Source: Leptobrachium leishanense (Eukaryota > Chordata > Amphibia > Anura > Megophryidae). Taken from it: a stretch of DNA of 64,000 nt. The position numbers and the translations under genes are program-made. The notes under the pieces were generated by a model. That model did not search any database and was not told the origin of the DNA. It saw only the letters and a list, made by a program, of their open reading frames with translations. The stretch spans positions 84,099,877-84,163,876 of the forward strand of contig CM019063.1 of assembly GCA_009667805.1 (NCBI GenBank). The letters run 5' to 3'. Shown piece by piece: positions 1 through 11,315 of this stretch; position 1 is the first letter of the stretch; each line of letters starts with the position of its first letter.

Positions 1-224
1 GGTTTGGTTTTATACGTTTTGGCACTCGCTAGCTCGGACGTCAGGCAGGTCACCTTTTACATCTAGGCCACAGTGTCGACCTACAAGGGGGCGAGGGTAG
101 ATCCTGCTCCCGTCCTCTGTTCTCGTGAGAACCGGAGATCTCACGCAGGTGCTCTGATCTTGGATGTTGCTCTTTTCTCTCTGGTGTATAGATCTCTTTG
201 CAATCGGCTGTTTCTGCATCATCA

Positions 225-844
225 TGTTATAAAACCTGGTAGCAAATCGGTATTAGCGAGTTATACCGTGAGCTTACTGTACGTTCCGCAACCTATACAT
301 AACATGTATTAACAACTTAACAGAGGCTCACAAGGTCCTAATACTAGTTATAAAGAGCTGTCGCTAACTGAAAAGGTAACAACAGCTCTGAGCTGCTGCT
401 AACTGATTCCTTTGCTTCAGAATCAGCAGCAGCTGAAAATCCCCTTAAAAAAACATATACTCACTGCTCATGCCACGGCGAGAATGGTGGCCCGATCCAT
501 TGCTTCTGGCCGCCGGGAGCAGAGGGAGACTGGGGGGGGGGAGTCCCCAGTCTCCCTCCGCGATCACTGCACCGACCTGCAGTATCTCGCGAGAGGCGAG
601 ATCCTGCCGGTCTCGTGACCAGGCAGGAGAAGCCTCCATGAAGTCGTATGGAGGGGATGCTCAGGACAGCGTGTTAGCGCTGCCCCGAGCATTCACGAGC
701 CTAGCAGCCCCTACGGGGCAGGCTGCTGGACTCAGCGCCTGCCTCGAAATCTAAAGGTAAGCCGGGACACAAAGGGGAAATTAAGCAATCACTAATTTTT
801 CCCCTTAGTGTCCTGGTTTTCTCGAGGTGCAGATGATAGTGCCC
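225..844 (+). mobile_element. Non-autonomous DNA element, family X copy 1 (5' truncated)
   Basis: This stretch aligns by eye with 18495-19207 and 37976-38983. Shared blocks are the 'GAGCTTACTGTAC' segment, the 'CTGGCCGCCGGGAGCAGAG' segment and a short G-run followed by 'AGTCCCCAGTCTCCCTC'. The right end reads ATAGTGCCC followed by TAA at 845-847, matching the family TIR (GGGCNCTAT). The left TIR is not recognisable and the left boundary is approximate. There is no coding capacity; small ORFs here are accidental. Confidence 0.6.
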
Positions 845-1983
845 TAAGTGTCTGCTCTAACCGTGTGTTGACACTGCTGTGGTCAATGTCACCTCTAGCT
901 GATATGTCTGAATAGTCATTTTACACAATGAAGCTCAGGGATCTTCGAGTAAATAGAGGTGGAAGTTGATGTAATTGCCTCGCATACAGAAGAAATCTAT
1001 AACAGTAATCAATATTTTCTCAAACACTGAAAGCCGTTGTTTTCAGCATGAAATGTCTAAATATGTATACTTTACAGACTTCCTCATAAAATAGACTTCT
1101 TTCAATGTCATATCTGTGCAGCAACACTGTTGATGCGTTTCTATTTCTATAGGATGAAGGATTCTAATAGAAAGCTGTTGCTATGGCGAAAATCTTGTGG
1201 GTTTTTTTTTTAATGCCTCAGTTTCAGGTTTTTTATGTTTTTGAAGAAGTCAGAAAAATACTTGGTTAATGTCACTTGACTTCTTATTGCTCCACCCACC
1301 TCTGGAGTTATCCAAAGAGCACCGGTATTTGCCGAACTTGCTAAAATTGCTGTTGCAACTGCAACAAACGCTGGCATTTCACAAAAAGAAAAATACAAAC
1401 GGCGGCAGGAGAAGCTTTTTACAGTAAATATTTTTTTGTTTCCCAACACTTACTGTACATTACTGAAGAGCCAGCATTTCGAGAGATTGTAGTGCATTGC
1501 TAGATAATTTCCTTATTTTAAAGAAGAGTGAGATTTAATTTCCAGGACTGCAAGAAAATATCTGCACGCTTTGAACTGCCAGCCTGTCCTTGTAAAGCTT
1601 TCTATATTTACAGCATCTGGTAGTCAAATACTGACCCTGTTAGAGCACACTCTGCTGGTATTGTTGGTTGTACACATTCCCTGTATCTGCACAGGTCTAC
1701 AGAAATGGCATGCTTCATACAGATGTCGTTTTGCTCTTTATTTTGTCACTCATTTTTAGCTGTCACCGTGAAAACTACAAGAAATAAAACCAAATAATGT
1801 TCAAAGTATGCATAAACACAGTCCTTTACAAATCTCTCAAATGCAAAATGAGCATGTCTTTCCAACAGAAATATGATAAATCGAGTTGTTAGTGCAGCAT
1901 CATTGTTCACATCATAATTGAAATGTGAACGATAGTGCTGCATTAATAAGAAAAAGCACATTTTTATCAGCCGAAAATCTGGG
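845..1983. other. MSH3 intron sequence, no feature recognised
   Basis: AT-rich sequence upstream of the first visible MSH3 exon. No conserved coding segment, splice-flanked exon or terminal repeat was found on either strand. It is probably intronic because the first visible exon encodes the ATPase domain and cannot be exon 1. Confidence 0.5.
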
Positions 1984-2869
1984 TCTGTGCGAATTGTGAC
2001 CGTCAGCGACTAGTCAATGTTAGGGCAGAACGGAGAGTGGCAAGACTGGTACAAGACAACAGAAGGGCAACAGTGCATCAAATTACTGCAGATCTTAATC
2101 AGGGATCCTCTCAAATGATCTCTGAATGCACTGTTCGCCGTACAATGCATCGTATGGGATATGGAAGCCGAAGGCCTGTTCGGACACCTTTGCTGTCTGC
2201 AGTTAACAAGATAAAACGTCTCCAATTCGCACAGGAACACAAGGATTGGACAGTCGAGCATTGGAAAAAAGTCATGTGGTCTGATGAATCACGTTTCCAG
2301 TTGCATCATGCAGATGGCATAGTGAGAATTTGGCGGAAACCTCATGAAAGCATGCACCCCACATGCATGAGTACAACCCTTCAAGCTGGTGGTGGCAGTG
2401 TTATGGTTCGGGGCCCTTTAATTCATCTGGAACAACGTCTGAATAGCACAACATACCAAAGCATCGTTGCTGATCAAGTTCATCCTATTATGTTGATGGC
2501 GTATCCCAATTTAGATGGCTTCTTCCACCAAGACAATGCGCCATGCCACGGTGCTCGTATTGTGCAGGAGAGGTTTCAAGAACATGAGGGAGAATTTACC
2601 TTGCTTAGGTGGCCCCCACAATCATCAGATCTCAATCCAATTGAGCATTTGTGGGACGAAGTTGAAAGAGCCATCAGGCAGCTGGTTCCACAACCATCAA
2701 ATCTCACAGAACTGGACAGTGCTATTCATCAGGCATGGTGTCAGATTCCTCGCATCACCTTTCAACATCTCGTGGAGTCAATGCCATGATGAATCGCCGC
2801 AGTATTGAAGGCAAAAAGTGGCCCAAAGAAGTACTGATGGGGTGGTCATAATAATCTGGCCACTCAGTG
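1984..2869 (+). pseudogene. Tc1-like transposase, 5'-truncated copy (Tc1-A)
   Basis: The frame is open from about 1983 to 2789 and encodes the C-terminal two thirds of a Tc1/mariner transposase. The DDE catalytic core is readable: WSDESRF (first D), HQDNAPCH (second D) and DLNPIEHLWDEVE (E). The N-terminal helix-turn-helix and the 5' terminal repeat are missing. A second defect lies near 2408, where VMVRGPL replaces the usual longer stretch after VMVW, consistent with an in-frame internal deletion. The 3' end reads CTGGCCACTCAGTG and is followed by TA at 2870-2871, the expected TA target of this superfamily. It is a dead copy, unrelated in sequence to the other three Tc1-like elements in the window. 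Confidence 0.85.
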
Positions 2870-2875
2870 TATATA

Positions 2876-3073
2876 CCAATGCACGATATCCTGCAACACT
2901 GAGACTGAATAAAAGTCTTTATTTTTTTAACACCACTTCATTGTCGACGTTTCAGTCCTGAAGGACTGGTCCTGAAAAAAGTCCTTCCGGACTGAAACCT
3001 CAACAATGAAGTGTTAATAAAATTCTTTATTTTTTTAACAAGTCTACGTTTTGCAGGATATTGTGCATTGGTA
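2876..3073. repeat. Hairpin MITE-like inverted repeat
   Basis: The outer arms (about 2876-2896 and 3053-3073, CCAATGCACGATATCCTGCA type) are inverted complements. A second inner pair at 2934-2967 and 2980-3013 is also complementary. The unit starts a few bases after the end of the Tc1-A copy. No coding capacity. Confidence 0.7.
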
Positions 3074-3244
3074 TATTGGGGCAGCATTTCTCCTGGCTCT
3101 GGAGCAATACTTGGAACAGAGAAGGATTGCAGTGATTGTAGTATATTACAGTATATATAGATTTATATATATATCTCCAACAATCCCAAAAATCTACAGC
3201 AACAAGGGAATTGGTGCCCAGCCAGTAACTCCAATTTCTATAAT

Positions 3245-3374
3245 CCACTGGATGGCCGCAGTCAGGATAATATACAACAACATATTTATTAAATCATTTA
3301 AAACGTCTGTATATTTTTTTAATGATTTAATAAATTTGTTATTTTATATTACCCCGAGTGCGGCCATTCAGTGG
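3245..3374. repeat. 130-bp palindromic MITE
   Basis: The left arm beginning CCACTGGATGGCCGCAGTC and the right arm ending GCGGCCATTCAGTGG are near-perfect inverted complements. A second internal inverted pair (TTTATTAAATCATTTAAAA and TTTTAATGATTTAATAAA) lies inside, so almost the whole unit folds into one hairpin. Confidence 0.7.
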
Positions 3375-3375
3375 A

Positions 3376-3401
3376 ATATATATATATATATATATATATA
3401 T
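3376..3401. repeat. (TA)n microsatellite
   Basis: An uninterrupted TA dinucleotide run of about 26 bases directly abuts the palindromic MITE at 3245-3374. Confidence 0.9.
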
Positions 3402-3493
3402 GTGATGCAGTTCTTTGAATTGCTGTGATGTGCAAATGACTTCTGCAATAATAAGCGCATAATTATATATATACACATTTATATATATTTTAG

Positions 3494-3742
<249 letters not shown>

Positions 3743-4115
3743 TAAAGACAGAGTAATATTTTCAGAAATTGAATGCAATGTTTAGCGGTTTTAATTTTTT
3801 AAAAAAAGTATGTGATTATGTTTTTAAAGACCTACGGCGATCTTCCAAAACCCAATAACCAGGGGATTATTTGTGTCCCTAGTCTCCATGACATCTGATA
3901 AGGAAGGGCACCTTTGGAGACCGCACATCTGGAGAATATGTAGCACAGAACGAATATATACCTTTTTCTGATCATTTTCTTTTAGGAAAAGTATAGATCC
4001 ATATCAGAGAGGGAACGAAGCGCAAAGCTGGCAGACGGCAGCAGCCTCGCTCCACGCCTCCATGAGAATCAGCTCCTGGAGTCCATATCACTATTACAAT
4101 CAACTTCTAATATTT

Positions 4116-4305
4116 TATATTTTTTGAGAAAGGATTTTACCAGGAAGGATACATTGACATTTCTCTCATTTTCAAGTATGTCCTGGGTGGCGAGTATGTA
4201 CCGTTAGGTGTCTTGCCCAAGGACACTTACTGGAGAGGTTGCTCGCTGGGATCAAACCCATGACTCCAAAGGCTCTCTCCATGCAGAGCAGTGATGTTAC
4301 CTCTA
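4116..4305 (-). mobile_element. tRNA-derived SINE with LINE-like tail
   Basis: Read on the - strand, this starts GTAACATCACTGCTCT. It contains GGGTTTGATCCC (4259-4248), which resembles a pol III B box, and the segment TGTCCTTGGGCAAGACACCT. It ends in a tail (CCCAGGACATACTTGAAAA ... CCTTCCTGGTAAAATCC) matching the 3' end of the Rex1-like LINE at 26826-27864. The body is repeated at 10028-10136. The tRNA origin is inferred from the B-box-like motif, and no specific tRNA is assigned. Confidence 0.75.
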
Positions 4306-4527
4306 CTCCAATATGAGGGAGATGCTAAAGGATACTGGCAGCGGTGTCACCTTCTTGAATATAACTTCACCGAGACTTGTGTAGGGTTAGTGGAAGGACA
4401 CTTAGAACTATCTGTTCCCAGTTCCTTTCCGCACATGGCCGGGAAGGCAGTGGATCGCACCATGCTCCTTGTGAGATTAGAAGTAAAAAAGGAATTCATT
4501 TTTTTAACATTTATTTTAAAGTATTAA

Positions 4528-5131
4528 AGGGATACTCTAAGCAACTTGACCACCTAAGCTATTTTAGGTGGTCATGATGCCCGGAGTATCCTGCTCTCTG
4601 TCCCCCCTCCCTCCACTCAGCGGTTCAGCTGTAAATGCTGAAAACAGCTGAGAGAGGCGGAGAACTTTACTCCGCCCTCCCAGCTGTCAGTCAGCAGAGC
4701 GGGAATCATATTTCCCGCTTCTGCCGACTTTTGCCGAGTAGGAGACGTCATCGCGCTTTCAGCGGGATGACGTCTCCAACTCACCGCAGAAGCTGGCGGC
4801 TCCCTCTGAGGGTTAGTGTTGCGTGCATCCTCTTGCGCGCAACACTAATCCTCAGAGGGAGCCGGGAGGAAGCCTGCCGATTGGCTGGCTTACGTGAGAG
4901 GCGCGCATGCGCGCTTCTCACGTAAACCAGAAGGCAAGTCGGATAGAAGAAGGACGGGAGCGGAAGAGGAGGGAGGTGAGTATAAAAAAAAAAAACAGCG
5001 CTGGAAACAAGAGGATTTTAGGGTAAGTACTACAGTTACACAAAAAAAAACAAAATAACTATTTATTAAGGGAATAGGGATAGGTTAGGATTAAAAAACA
5101 GGGGGGGGGGGATTTTTTTGTTAGTGTTCCT
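4528..5131. mobile_element. piggyBac-like MITE (family P copy 1)
   Basis: Flanked exactly by TTAA at 4524-4527 and 5132-5135. Termini are AGGGATACTCTAA and, inverted, AGGAACACTAAC. The 604-bp interior contains a local palindrome built on GTGTTGCGTGCATCC and its complement, plus poly(A) and G-run tracts. There is no transposase. The TTAA duplication is what piggyBac elements make, but TTAA could instead be part of the terminus, so the superfamily is an inference. Confidence 0.65.
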
Positions 5132-5135
5132 TTAA

Positions 5136-6654
5136 GTGATTTTGCTTTTGCACCATCACTTAACACCTTGGCCTCAGAGCCATTGTTCTTGTTTGAATAG
5201 CGGCACGTAATGAAAATAATGAGAGAATTTAAAGTAGCTTGTTATTCTTTGGCTGGCTGCAAATTAACACTTGCTATAGAAAGCATTAATTTGCAGTAAA
5301 TATGAATTAAACTGGAGTTACAGGGGTCCGTTACTGTTACAGAGTGATCTGTATTATAGGACCGCTTTTAGTATAGCAAATAAGTATAATAGGACCCATT
5401 TTTTCCTCTTGGCGTGGTCCATGTTTTATTTCTTACTGTCTCTGTTATTTCCTTTTCCTCCCATTTGGCTTTGCGCGGCCACTCTTTATTTATTTAAAAG
5501 TCAAACTGTCATATTTTATATACTTGGAATACAAACCAAAAGTACATTTTGTTACCTCTAATTGTCATTGCTACTGTACTAACATCTCAGCTGGTGTCCA
5601 TTCTTTATTCTGTTAGTTACTTATTTTTAATTTGCATTAAACCCTTTTGACTGGACTGTGCTTTGCATGGTGGCTTTTGTACCTTAGATCTGTATGGGGG
5701 ATATATTTTTACATAATTTTATATCCTACGGTAAATCCACATTCAAAATCCCGTTAGCCTGAATGAGGAGGTATAATGTGCTGAAATCGTTCATTTGGGC
5801 AGGTGGATTTGTTTATATTTGGGGTTGTATGCCTGTACTTTCTAACCACTAAAAAAACAAAAAACAAATTTTAATTGCGATACTTTAAACAAACATCTCA
5901 CTAGGTCACCCTTTCCCTTCTGACTCCATGAATTGTTGACTTACGAACTACAGTATATGGCTTTAATTATGGAGCATGAGTAAAGGAACCTTCTGATTAA
6001 TACTTTGCACAGTCTCTAAGCAACAGCAGGGTCTCTCTAAGGATCCTTTGCCTTGCAGCTGTATAGCATCACTTTGCTATTTCATTATTTACAAAGCATG
6101 TTTGTTCTGCTGACCACTCTAGCAGTAAATTGTGCAAAAACAGAGGATCTTAATGGGACCGGGCTATGTCAGATATAGATGTAATCCAATTTATTTCCTC
6201 CTAACTTTATTTGTTATTTTTTAATTCCCATTTTATTTATCTAGGAAAATAAAAAAAATACAGATAAAAACAATTAAACGTAATATATATGTAAACGATA
6301 CAGTCTTCGACTCATGAGCATCTCTTTTGATCTTTGAAGAATTGCCAACTTCGTTAATAATGTTTAACTAGTAATTATGAAACATTGTTACCAATTATTG
6401 CAGATCAAGTGGGGCAGTGTCCTGATGTGCTGTTAGGCTGCAGTCACATGAGTACACTGTTTGTGTCTGTCTGACCGCACGGTTTGCTGTCTGTCATAGC
6501 TTTTCAAAGGAGTCAATAGAGAACAACACACGAAGCACGTGCACACTTTTTCACGCATGGGTAATGCATGTTGCAACAGACGCCAATATGGCATTTTTCG
6601 TGAAAAAGCTACTAAGGACGTAGAGAAACCCCTGCATACAGCTTTTCTTTTAGA
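5136..6654. other. MSH3 intron, nothing recognised
   Basis: AT-rich, without conserved coding segments, clear terminal repeats or tandem structure on either strand. Confidence 0.5.
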
Positions 6655-6925
6655 TATAACCCCCAGCAGGCCCATTTTAGATAGAATGACACCCAGCAGG
6701 CCCATTTTAGATACAATGACCCCCAGCAAGCCCTTTTTAATCTAATGACCCCCAGCAGGCCCATTTAGATATAATGACCCCCAGCAGGCAGGCCCAGTTT
6801 AATATAATGACCCCCAGCAGGCAGGCCCATTTTAATATAATGACCCCAGCAGGCAGGCCCATTTTAAAGAAGACCCCTAGTAGCAGGGCCATTTTAGATA
6901 TAATGACCCCCAGCAGGCCCATATA
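6655..6925. repeat. Minisatellite, about 30-37 bp unit
   Basis: Eight or so degenerate units of the type 'ATAATGACCCCCAGCAGG' followed by 'CCCATTTTAGAT'. Some units carry an extra GCAGG. Short ORFs on both strands here are products of the repeat. Confidence 0.85.
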
Positions 6926-6956
6926 ATGATCCATTCTCCACTTCCAAAACGAACAA

Positions 6957-8440
6957 TGTAACGGACACTCACAACCGGTGGCCCTGGCAGGCAACATTCA
7001 ATCGGCAAGCAGCTCCTCTGTGTCCAACGGAATCTCGACTCTCGCTTGACCCCACGGCTTCACCCGTCTTTGGTATCTTCTTCTGCGTGCTCTTCTCACG
7101 AGACCCGCTGGAGGGGGCGGCGCCAATGCAGCGCTGCGGATCTCGGTCAGTCAAGCACAAGATTCAGACTCCAAAAGTCCAATACCAGAGCTGCCTGCCC
7201 ACAAGCAGTTATGCGCAGGAACAGCAAAGAGTTAAGCTTATGACTCTCGTGCCGGCACAGAGGGCCCCGCGTGCCAGCTGTGGCACGCGTGCCATAGGTT
7301 CACTATCGCTGGACTAGAGGATCCTCGGCAAGGTATAAATGGCAGCATAACAAGGTCAAACGCTGAAATAAGACTGATGTATAACTGAACTTTGCATTGG
7401 CCGGGTTCTGCAAAAGTAGGAATAACTAGAGCTTTAATTCTACAAGACACGGTAACAAAAGCAACGAAAAAGTGCAAGGTCAGGCATGTTAACCAGTTGA
7501 AGAAGCCAGAGGTAGAATTGTCAAAAACAGGCAGGATAAGGAATACCAAAAAAGTTAATAGAACAAAGAAAACGGGCCCTATCACCTGGTGTGAGCTATA
7601 ATGCCATCACTAACAGAAAAATCTAGCGCGAGTCACTAAAAGGTGCGGCAGACAACCCACCAAAAAACCACCTTGTCCGCGGGAGTCTGCGTGCAAGGTT
7701 GTTTAGTGCGCGCTAGGGAAATACTGAGACCCGGCGCTAATGCAGTTTTGTACAGGATAGAACAGTTTTTTCCCAGTACAGAGTGCCAGACCATACCTAT
7801 CCCCGCCCTCACAAGCTTGTATAAGTATGAACACATCCAGCCAAGAGCCCTCAAACCCCTGCATTAAAATCCTCCAAGGTGGCCATATTATCCATGTTTA
7901 TATGCACACATATTTTTATTAAGCTTGATGGGCATTGCATGATAAATGCCACCCAACAGCATGTGGAATCATTACATGCATTTAATAGATCCAAAAGGAA
8001 GGCCAGGTGAGCGACAATAATTTCCCTGCTGCAGCGTATAAATAATACAGGTTTCAGGGCAAGACTTATCCATGTGTCCCGTTAAACATGGTCCACACGG
8101 TCACCCTAATAATCAACCGCTTGCATACTATGAATAACCCCCAGCATAAAATGTTTCAAATTAGGCAATATATTAGAATTAGGATATATGTGGATAAAGT
8201 ATACATATATATCATAATAGAGCCTACTGCAACAGCAGCGACATTGCTGACCAGATCCAATACTATGATGTATGGGGCCAAGAGAACGCCTGTGCTGCAT
8301 TCCTTTCAATTGCCTGTTATTTCTGGTCAAGGGCCTGTTTATTGTGGTGTTTTGGAGTTACCACCAGGGTTAAGCAGTAGGTAAAATTTTGCGATTATCA
8401 TCCATCTAAAAATTAGCGCAGGCACCAAGTGATCTGTTTG
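6957..8440. other. Unclassified, moderately GC-rich intron segment
   Basis: No coding similarity recognised. The stretch 7235-7316 contains GGCACGCGTGCCATAGGTT, a phrase I associate with hAT-type MITE ends, but the second end was not found. The text around 7320-7870 resembles solo-LTR-like sequence elsewhere in the window only in style, not in alignable sequence. Confidence 0.4.
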
Positions 8441-8454
8441 TTACAGTAGCGTAA

Positions 8455-8629
8455 GTGCTCTCTAGCGCTCCCCATGTTAATTATAGGACGCGGTAAGTAC
8501 AGTAAGTTCCCGTTTCTTGTGAGAGGCAAACAATCGTTTGGTCAGGCACTAGACTCCTTTTAACTGGCGCTAACGTAAAAACATGCTGACGCTAGGGTTA
8601 GTTCACGCTGGGTGATAGGGCCCATAGCG
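8455..8629 (-). mobile_element. Family X fragment
   Basis: On the - strand it reads from GGGCCCTATCACC through GCGCTAA segments to TTAACATGGGGAGCGC, which matches the first third of family X (18495 onwards). The rest of the element is missing. Confidence 0.5.
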
Positions 8630-8639
8630 TTTAAGGGCA

Positions 8640-9464
8640 ACATACCTTGAGAAATCACCAGCCCAGAATGAGCAGAGTTTATATAGCAGCCCTGAAATCA
8701 TATGGATTGATCCACCAACCATCTTCTTTTTTTCTTTTCATTTTTCTTTCAATGCGATAACTGCAAGAAACTAGAGACATTCACCAAAATGCCGTAATAT
8801 TCTCACCATTATAAAGGCGTGCAGATGGGGCTTGTATAAGCTGACCTATGCGCCGGCCGATATGGCGTTGCGTGGGACAACCTATTCCCAACACGAAGCT
8901 TAGTGCATTAGAAATCGTGTACAAAATAGCATTGCGCTCCCAACACCTTTGCCAACACATGCAATATTGTGTTCACCAGATTGCACAACTCTGAAAATAT
9001 TTTCACAGTCTACAGTAATTGGACTATTTATACATGTAAATGTGGTGTTACCTAATCTATGTCAGTATTTGGTGACATAATGATATTTCATATCAAATGT
9101 TTTTTGTTTTTTTTGGATTTATAGTTTAGAAACATAGAAAATGTCGGCAGATAAGAACCTTTCAGCCCATCTAGTCTGTAACTCGGTAGCAAGTCAGGAA
9201 GAATTTATAACAATAATAGCTGTTGCTCGCGTGGATTTTGCGATTTGTTGTAAATACCAATTTTCACGCCTGTTACATCTTTGGTTTTTGAAATATAGGT
9301 ATACCGATAAAAGTATTCAGTATGAAGTGGGATACATCAAAAAGGAAGCTTTTTCATTGAACACATCTCGTATAGTTCATACCATAAAAGATTTGCCTGG
9401 GATTCAGCGACAAGCTCAGCTTTGTCCATGCAGCCTGCCAGGGGTAATTATTGTGTAATTATTA
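8640..9464. other. MSH3 intron, nothing recognised
   Basis: AT-rich sequence without coding, tandem or terminal-repeat signals that I can support. Confidence 0.45.
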
Positions 9465-9712
9465 TTTTAAAGTGGTCAGGATTTGAGGAGTGCCTCACCT
9501 TCTCCTCCTAACCCTGCTGGCCCCAGTTGGGTGTAATAATTGGGTAAAGTGGGGGAGTTTCCTCCATCCCACCCAGTATCACCAGTAGCCAGGATTTTGA
9601 ATTTCCTGGCTGCCTGTCTCCAGATTGGTCACTAGTGATGTCAGAATGCAGAGAGCATGCCAACATCACCCTCTCTGTTGATGGAGGAATATCTGACTGT
9701 ATGTAAACCACT
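9465..9712. mobile_element. Family P fragment (piggyBac-like), ends lost
   Basis: The segment starting TTTTAAAGTGGTCAGGAT and the later phrase AGCCAGGATTTTGAATTTCC match internal parts of the intact family copies at 4528-5131 and 44452-45008. Neither TTAA-flanked terminus is present. Confidence 0.5.
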
Positions 9713-10027
9713 AGGGGTTAGATCACCACTGAGAACCAAACAGAGTTTGCGACTCTTGTAATATCATTGTGACTGTTAATGCAGTGGCTGGAGCGGTTAT
9801 GTCTATTGGATCCTGCCGTTGACTAAATGGCTTTGTTGTAATATAGCCCTTGCTCTGCATCCTATTAATTTCCCTGCCTTTGCTGTGTGTTATTCATGCG
9901 TTTATTATGAGACACACATACAAAAATGGAATGGATATCACAGCAATAAATTAACAGTTTACAGATGTTGTTGCATGGTACTTTCTGTATCGAGACAGGG
10001 ACAACGTACCTGCTGGATGGAGTTGCG

Positions 10028-10136
10028 GTAACATCACTGCTCTATAACTGTGGAGACCCAGGTTGGCATCCTGGCCAGAGCACCTCTCCAGTAACTGTCC
10101 TTGGGAAAGACACCTGACGGTACATACTTACCACCC
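10028..10136 (+). mobile_element. tRNA-derived SINE, tail missing
   Basis: Shares GTAACATCACTGCTCT, ACCTCTCCAGTAA and TGTCCTTGGG with the SINE at 4116-4305, in the opposite orientation. The LINE-like tail is absent; the next sequence is the TSD and hairpin MITE that starts at 10140. Confidence 0.7.
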
Positions 10137-10139
10137 AAT

Positions 10140-10320
10140 GGGCCATATTACATAGTTGGTGCTAACTTAACCAGAGCAGTTGTAAACTTAAAACCGTATT
10201 ACATAGTTAGTGCTAACTTAACCAGAGCTGTTGTAAACTTCCCAGAGCCATTATAGCCTATGGAGGTTTTAGGTTTACAACTGCTCTGGTTAAGTTAGCA
10301 CCAACTATGTAATATGGCCC
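10140..10320. mobile_element. 181-bp hairpin MITE, TSD AAT
   Basis: The first 55 bases (GGGCCATATTACATAG...) and the last 57 bases are nearly perfect inverted complements. A third, direct copy of the same arm lies between them (about 10196-10241). Flanked by AAT at 10137-10139 and 10321-10323. The terminus resembles those of families X and Y (GGGCCCTATTAC). Confidence 0.8.
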
Positions 10321-10958
10321 AATATCGGCTGTGGAGTCCAGTGGTAACGTCTCTACCCTTTGAATGTGGAGAAGCAATTCCCTTTCAGCACATCTCTCCA
10401 ATACAACTGTGGATAAGCAAGTCTCGACTTTATGAGAAGTGGGTTCAACCTCACTACCAGGTCGTTGATCTACAATCATGGAAAGACGGCTCGAGCCCCC
10501 ACTCAGAAGACGCCACCAGCGAGGGTCCTAGGGCAAAACACCTAATGATATAAAAGCGCCTACCTCACAAAATACTTGTACATCTCATCAGGGGCGGACT
10601 GACAACTAATGGGGCCCCCGGGCAATTGGAGATCATGGGGCCCCCGTGTGCCGCACCCACACAAAACCCCAGCCATACAACGCAACATCCACATGTACAT
10701 TATTGTACTAAAGAATTATTTCTTAACTCCTTAAAATACTCTTTTGAAAATTGTGTAAAAAATAAATAAATCCATTTCGACCCAGACACGAATTGGGGAA
10801 TCCACTGTGTCCCTCAGACTACCAGATGTCCAGCACTCTGCTGCAGCAGCCATCACCCACTCATTGCAGCTAAGCCTGCACCGCAGCACTGAAAGTCCCT
10901 GTGGGAAGCTGCCGATCACTTTAAAAGATACTGTACATTACTGACACACTGCACATTA

Positions 10959-11246
10959 CAGAGCTCCACAGCAATAAACCTCACAGTAATGTGCAGTGTG
11001 TATGAGCATATCAGAGCTCCACAGCAATAAACCTCACAGTAATGTGCAGTGTGTATGAGCATATCACAGAGCTCCACAGCAATAAAACTCACAGTAATGT
11101 GCAGTGTGCATGAGTGTATCACAGGATTCCACAGCAATAAAACTCACAGTAATGTGCGGTGTGTATGAGTGTATCAGAGCTCCACAGCAATAAAACTCAC
11201 AGTAATAATGTGTAGTGTGTATGAGCATATCACAGAGCCCCACAGC
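10959..11246. repeat. Minisatellite, 53-58 bp unit
   Basis: Five units and a partial sixth, each containing CTCCACAGCAATAAA then CTCACAGTAATGTGCAGTG then ATGAG(C/T)(A/G)TATCA. The array lies inside the hAT-type element. Confidence 0.9.
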
Positions 11247-11315
11247 CTTTTTGACACTCCCGGCCAATCCCATTCTTCATTACACCCCCCATGGCCCCTC
11301 CATTTATTTTTACGC

